From the NCBI RefSeq assembly GCF_036320965.1, contig NC_092236.1:20573018-20637017 (forward strand): DNA of 64,000 nt, read 5' to 3'. A model generated the notes under the pieces. That model worked only from the letters and a program-made list of their open reading frames with translations, was not told the DNA's origin and did no database searches. Of the stretch, positions 58,256-64,000 are shown one piece after another; the first letter of the stretch is position 1, and every line of letters starts with the position of its first letter. Made by a program: the position numbers and the translations under genes. This DNA is from Panulirus ornatus (taxonomy: Eukaryota; Arthropoda; Malacostraca; Decapoda; Palinuridae).

Positions 58256-59005
58256 ATGTGAGCAAAAAATTATTTATATCTTCAAGAGGAAGAATAAGTT
58301 TAATGTGCCATAAATGTGAAGGGATGTTTAGAATGGGGAGATAAGAAAAACAGTACAAAAAGAATATTCCTTTTGATGTGGGTATTTACCTTAATATATG
58401 ATTTTGCTGATGTTTATGAAAGTGCATTTATGAAGGTCTTTTAGGATAGTATAGTTACCTAGAACATATGATATGGCTGATGGTAGGCTGGTAAAGGAGT
58501 TATATAGTATTAGTAGTACAATGAAAAATACAGAATGCAAACGAGATGGAGAAATGCAACAGGAGCATTGGTATGGGCTAGGGATATTTCAGATGATTGG
58601 AAAGGAAAGATTAAAGATCATATGCAGTAGAAGCAGCCTGTGTATAGATTCATTATGAATGGAGGCATTAGTCACACTTAACTAATCAGTGAAGCATGCA
58701 AAGTCAAAAATTAGAAATGTTTTGGTAAGTGATGAAGCTCATGGAACGGTGGTCACAGGTGTATGAGTTATTTGGAAGCTGTATATACATGCAGCACCCT
58801 GTGAAAATAAAGAGATTGTGTCTGAGTGACTGAAAATTTTCACCCTAGAGAGAATGTTATGGTTGCCATTTATCTTAAAGAGATTCAGGTTTCTTAACAC
58901 TTGCAGATAAGTAATAACATCTGTTCTTTCTGCCTCTCCTCATTTATCCATTCTGTAATGCCCAGTTAAAGGCCACAGGGGAAGGGGAAGGCAAGAGCCT
59001 TGGAT
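58256..59005. other. TRMU intron 3, unassigned
   Basis: No recognised feature. Confidence 0.45.
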
Positions 59006-59013
59006 ATCTATGT

Positions 59014-60119
59014 TATTTTTTATTATACTTTGTCGCTGTCTCCCGCGTTTGCGAGGTAGCGCAAGGAAACAGACGAAAGAAATGGCCCAACCCCCCCCCC
59101 CCCATACACATGTATATACATATGTCCACACACGCAAATATACATACCTACACAGCTTTCCATGGTTTACCCCAGACGCTTCACATGCCTTGATTCAATC
59201 CACTGACAGCACGTCAACCCCAGTATACCACATTGCTCCAATTCACTCTATTCCTTGCCCTCCTTTCACCCTCCTGCATGTTCAGGCCCCGATCACACAA
59301 AATCTTTTTCACTCCATCTTTCCACCTCCAATTTGGTCTCCCTCTTCTCCTCGTTCCCTCCACCTCCGACACATATATCCTCTTGGTCAATCTTTCCTCA
59401 CTCATTCTCTCCATGTGCCCAAACCACTTCAAAACACCCTCTTCTGCTCTCTCAACCACGCTCTTTTTATTTCCACACATCTCTCTTACCCTTACGTTAC
59501 TCACTCGATCAAACCACCTCACACCACACATTGTCCTCAAACATCTCATTTCCAGCACATCCATCCTCCTGCGCACAACTCTATCCATAGCCCACGCCTC
59601 GCAACCATACAACATTGTTGGAACCACTATTCCTTCAAACATACCCATTTTTGCTTTCCGAGATAATGTTCTCAACTTCCACACATTCTTCAAGGCCCCC
59701 AGAATTTTCGCCCCCTCCCCCACCCTATGATCCACTTCCGCTTCCATGGTTCCATCCGCTGCCAGATCCACTCCCAGATATCTAAAACACTTCACTTCCT
59801 CCAGTTTTTCTCCATTCAAACTCACCTCCCAATTGACTTAACCCTCAACCCTACTGTACCTAATAACCTTGCTCTTATTCACATTTACTCTTAACTTTCT
59901 TCTTTCACACGCTTTACCAAACTCAGTCACCAGCTTCTGCAGTTTTTTCACATGAATCAGCCACCAGCACTGTATCATCAGCAAACAACAACTGACTCAC
60001 TTCCCAAGCTCTCTCATCCCCAACAGACTTCATACTTGCCCCTCTTTCCAAAACTCTTGCATTTACCTCCCTAACAACCCCATCCATAAACAAATTAAAC
60101 AACCATGGAGACATCACAC
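59014..60119 (-). mobile_element. RTE-type LINE copy, short 3' UTR lineage, strongly 5'-truncated
   Basis: Minus-strand copy from motif B (MSPWLFNLFMDGVVREV near 60117) through LFADDTVLVADS and an uninterrupted C-terminal frame 59214-59825, ending DVVYWG-like, to the tail at 59014. Candidate 8-bp target duplication ATCTATGT at 59006-59013 and 60120-60127. A one-base gain near 59945 shifts the frame after SCEK. Confidence 0.9.
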
Positions 60120-60127
60120 ATCTATGT

Positions 60128-60509
60128 ATCAGAGAGAAATACTTTGACCCTTGTCATAGTATGTTTTCCCTGCATCTGAAAATGTAGGTACAAATCAGTG
60201 ACAGATGTGTGGCAGTATGCTAGCCAGAGATCTGATTATGTAGTTCAGTAAGATAAAATCTCTGAGATGGAGTGAAAACAATAATTTTTTACAAAGTGTT
60301 TTAAGAATAGGGTCTTTGTGAAAAATCTCCAGAAATAATGGGTTGAAGGTTCCCAATTTAAATAGAGGTAGCAACCCTTCACAAAAAGTACTGAGACTTT
60401 GATGGTAAGATATGTGGGTGCTTAACAAGGGAGGAGGGTAAGTGATTATTGGTGGTAGGTCTGCATTAAGAATGTGGTGTCATTGTGCTTGTTTCATCTA
60501 TTCGTAAAC
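60128..60509. other. TRMU intron 3, unassigned
   Basis: No recognised feature. Confidence 0.4.
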
Positions 60510-61180
60510 AGGCTAGGGAGGGACATGCATAAAAGAGTCTTAGAGCAAGGGGAAGGTCTGTGATATGCTAGGGGTTAGGAGGCATGGGAGATGAATTAGT
60601 TGCTATTTGCAGTTGACATGGCTCAGGTAGCAGACTCAAGATAAAACTCAAGAAGCTGGTTACAGAGTTTGGGAGTCTATATAACAAGGAATGGGAGGAC
60701 CTGAAAGAAGTGATTTTAGATACCTGGAAGTGGATTTGGCCGTGGACCCTTCAGGGTTGAAGTGAGTCATAGTATAGGCGGAGTCACTAAGGTCCTGGGT
60801 GCATTGAGGAGTACGTGGAAGGAGAGGCAAGTGCCCGTAGGAGCAAAGATAAGTGTGTATCAAGTCCTGATGGTGTTGTATGGGTGTGAATCTTGGGCCC
60901 AAAGCAGTAAGAGAACAGAAGAGTGTGAATGTGTTGGATGTAAAATGCTAGAGGGTTGATCATGAAAGGAATATCAGTTGAAAAGAGATGCAGTGGTAAG
61001 TGCCGTCTGATTGACAGAGTTTACCAGGGTGTGCTGTAAAGTTCAGACTTATGGAGAGGATATTCAGGACTAAGATGGAAGGGGAAGACCAGGAAAATTA
61101 AGGATGGATGAAAGAGGCTTCGTGTTATAGGGATCTGAACATTCAGGAGTATTAGGGTCATGTATGGGATAGAATGCATG
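60510..61180 (+). mobile_element. Highly diverged RTE-type remnant
   Basis: Plus strand with a frame reading LLFAVDMAQVADS near 60600-60640, FRYLEVDLAVD near 60710-60745, SHSIGGVTKVLGALRSTWKE at 60762-60820 and VLMVLYGCESWAQSS near 60865-60905. This is the same segment order as the RTE-type family but much more diverged, so it is an older or different subfamily. Confidence 0.7.
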
Positions 61181-61966
61181 AGCAGCAAACTCCTATTTGT
61201 GGAAAGGAAACATGGGTTTGTAAAATTGAAATGGATAGTAGAGTAAAGAGGGCATGAAGTATAGATAGAATGAAAAATGAATATTGTTGACAAAAATGAA
61301 GTTTTGAGATTTTTGTGAAAGATTGATAGAATGAAAAAATAAAATTGTTATACAAAAATGAAGTTTTGAGAGACTTCTTAGCATAAATGAGAATGTTTTT
61401 TTGTGTTAAAGTATATTAAGACAGTGGAAATGGAAAGAAGATTTGAAAGCTAGGAGGGTAGTTGAAGTCACTGAAGGCATTATAAAGAATAATCCTGTGC
61501 TGAGGGAAGAGTGACCAGAATGTAAGAATGAAGCTTTATGGACCTATAGATGTATGGAGAGAATGGCTGTGGTCAGAATGATTTAATGGGAGAGAATGGA
61601 TGTGGTCAGAATGATTTAAAGAACAAGGAGTGGGGTGAGTTGATTGGAGTGAAAACTGAAGATATGGAGAGAAGATTGGTTGAGAAATCTATTAGAGCTG
61701 TGAATTATTGTGGCCATGCAGAGAGAAGGGATGGCTAAGAATGCAATTTTGTGTGCTCCGTGAATGAAGAGATGGGAGAAAACCTCCGCAGAGCTGGAAA
61801 GACAGTATGAAGAAGTCCTCTTGGATATAGGGTATGGCTTGAGGAGAACTGGGATACTTTTGATGGGTGGACTAGGATTTGTATATGCACTGTACTTTTT
61901 GAGGAAAATTTCAGTTTATCTTAATAATTGGGTATATACAGTAATATCAATCATACTCATTAACAG
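61181..61966. other. TRMU intron 3, end; short tandem repeats
   Basis: Contains two small local duplications: ACAAAAATGAAGTTTTGAGA at about 61291 and 61353 (period about 60), and GAATGGCTGTGGTCAGAATG versus GAATGGATGTGGTCAGAATG at about 61560 and 61596. Otherwise nothing recognised. Confidence 0.5.
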
Positions 61967-62065
61967 GTGCAAGATTGTTGCAGAGTATAGACCGACTGAA
62001 AGATCAAACTTTCTTTCTAAGTCAGATTCCTCAGAAGTCCCTGCAGCACACTATGTTCCCCATAG
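61967..62065 (+). CDS. TRMU: TRMU coding exon 4 (last exon inside the window)
   Basis: Exon of 99 bp after acceptor taacag, before donor gtaggt. It encodes G-ARLLQSIDRLKDQTFFLSQI, then PQKSLQHTMFPIG, matching the human block LLQAADSFKDQTFFLSQV and RRTIFPLG. The KDQTxFL motif is diagnostic for MnmA/TRMU. It joins exon 3 in phase, so the linker between TGHYAR and this block is shorter than in human. No following exon is recognisable before 64000. Confidence 0.94.
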
Positions 62066-63861
62066 GTAGGTCTCTACATCTTCATTTGATTAATATGCAT
62101 AAAGTAAATGATATGGTATATGATGTAAGAATTTTTTAAGAAAACTGACCCCTTCCTTTAATGACTCATGAAAATGAAAAGTTCCCCATAAATGGAAGAT
62201 GACTGGGAAAAGTTAGGGGTTGACATTTTTTCCCATTGATGTTTCTTTTAGTCATGGTCACTATCCAAAACACTTTGTTGTTTTTTGTTTGCTATACATT
62301 CTCAGACTTCACTGTGTTTGTTAGAGGTTCCTTATTTTTTTTCCACACTTTTGCCATAATTTTCCCATGTGCATACCAGCTGAAGTAAGTCTTTTTTTCC
62401 CCATATTGTTTTTCTTTTAATTACAGTGTATTAAGATATTAGAGCTAGTTCCATGAAAGTGTAATAAATGCAGAATCAGATTCATTTAAGCAAAAGCTAC
62501 AGACACTCAAGTCATTTGTTATCTCTTACTCTTTTCCTCCTGTATACTAGTCTTCATATATCTGAATATGAAAGTCCTTCTTTAATACCCAACATTTTCG
62601 AGAAGATCATGTATGTTGGTTTAACTGTCACATGTTCAACCTGCAAAATAATCTGAAACATAAAAGAAAACTCAAGGAACAAAAAGAAACTATACCACTC
62701 TGATGGGAAAAATAGAGAACCATCTACTAAATAGACACAGAGTATACAGTATGTACACTAAATACTAACCCTATGATATGATGAGTAACACATCAACCGG
62801 GTATGGACAACGGCCTGAGAATAGAAAGGTACGGTAAATGAAGTGGCTTCATGTGGGTTTGTAATCCGAGCAGCCAAAAGATGAAAAACAAAACAAACAT
62901 GACAGCAAGGGATTAGAATGAAAATGATGCTATAGTTGATGTTGATGATACTGAAATTAGAAATAGTGAAAGAAGTAAGACTGATGATCAAGAAAATAAC
63001 TAGGTTATAAAGAAGCTGAGAGGAGATTGGTTGGTAATGCAGAAGCAGAAAGAGAAAAATGAGCATCCTATGCTGTATAAAGCTGTTTACTGCTTGGGAA
63101 GCTTTGAGAGTAAGGGTTGTGATAAGAGCTAAAATTGCAGTTACAGACACCTGGAATTATGTTCTTGCTGTGACATATGCAGGTTCATTTCCTCTCCAAT
63201 TAGGGTATGTAACGAAATACATCCAAAGTCTGAATCCCACAGATTTAAGATTCTTGTTAAAATGTTGCATGGGTTTCTGAAGTTTGAATATGAGGTGGTA
63301 GTGCTCCTTACTTTTTTCACTTACATTGGCATCAAACAACCATCCAAACCCCAGCGCTTGATATTCTGTGTAATCACCAAATTCTACCGTAATGCTCATT
63401 ACACATGAAAGAAGTACATGCAAGGAAGAATTTAAGTTAAGTTCAACATGTAATTGTTTTAAAATGTTGTGAATGATATATATTTATTTAGATATTACTT
63501 TTATAAAGGGGAAGTAAATGTTTATAGTTGTGTTACTGGAGTGATAGTTTTCATACATGGTGCTCTGACAAGAAAATAATGAAATTTGGAAAAAAATGTA
63601 GCTTAGACATTGAAGCTTATTCTTTTTTTTTTTTCAAAGTGATAGAGATTGAAAGCAAGAAGGTGTTTTTCATAAATGTACTGGAAAAGTTGAGGTCCAG
63701 ATAAATTTTTGGTCTGTCAAGGCTTTATTATGGTGGATGACCAACTACCTACCCTCATGTATCCAAGATATGGTTGTACTTTGTGTAATGAAGAAAATTG
63801 AGAAACATCATAAGCCAATATTCCTGTTTCATGATAAGAGAAGTGGACCAGGCAGTATGAT
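62066..63861. other. TRMU intron 4, no recognised feature
   Basis: Two adjacent minus-strand open frames at 62758-63150 and 63157-63423 are unrecognised. The second looks mildly protein-like. Neither has conserved motifs I know. No further TRMU exon is visible. Confidence 0.4.
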
Positions 63862-64000
63862 ACAGTGGTTAAATTGATGAAAACTACTATTGACGTTTGT
63901 GTAAATAAATTATACATTTCCCTTTTCCATAGCCAGAGTTTGAACCATTATGTGACATTCATTTTTTTCATTTCATTTCAAGCTAGAAGTTTCAGTTTTC
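63862..64000. repeat. About 140-bp duplicated segment, copy 2 (runs to the window edge)
   Basis: Same sequence as 50133-50275 in the same orientation. It may extend beyond 64000. Confidence 0.85.

Overview
The window is a stretch of a large, repeat-choked animal genome, most likely an arthropod and by inference a decapod crustacean. The evidence is spliced host genes with GT-AG introns, very AT-rich introns, and dense non-LTR retrotransposons (LINEs) with APE endonuclease and reverse transcriptase (RT). Nothing prokaryotic is present. Two conserved host genes are recognised from spliced exons whose codon phases join correctly. Minus strand: APEX2 (AP endonuclease 2), first five coding exons, with the start codon at 10820-10818 and the gene running off the left edge. 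Plus strand: TRMU/MTU1 (mitochondrial tRNA 2-thiouridylase), first four coding exons, with the start at 30401 and the gene running off the right edge. The two genes are divergent, 19.6 kb apart.

The gap between them is mostly a Russian doll of LINEs. An old plus-strand I/Jockey-group LINE (CCHC gag-like ORF1, APE, RT, RNase H; about 12.8-26.1 kb) was broken by a minus-strand RTE-type copy (13677-17129) and by a minus-strand Rex1/CR1-like LINE (about 18.8-24.0 kb). That second LINE was itself broken by a near-full-length plus-strand RTE-type copy (19641-23212, perfect 10-bp target-site duplication). A further RTE-type copy (26141-28937, perfect 11-bp duplication) landed at the 3' end of the I-group element. 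Without this nest the two genes would be about 3.5 kb apart.

The introns of both genes hold about 15 more copies or fragments of the same RTE-type family, older Rex1/CR1-like remnants, short SINE-like derivatives joining the head and tail of the RTE-type element, and a 230-290 bp tandem repeat family shared by both gene loci. The RTE-type family (about 3.5 kb; one ORF with APE, RT and a C-terminal region) falls into two lineages by 3' UTR length and stop-codon position. The best coding copies are 55383-58243 (one in-frame TGA, 12-bp duplication) and 26141-28937 (two in-frame TGAs).

Two stretches (about 32.97-34.05 kb and 40.54-42.72 kb) look like damaged consensus sequence and should not be read base by base. 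Several introns and flanks contain nothing I recognise; these are listed. ORF starts given for retrotransposons are approximate because most copies lack an ATG at the expected place.
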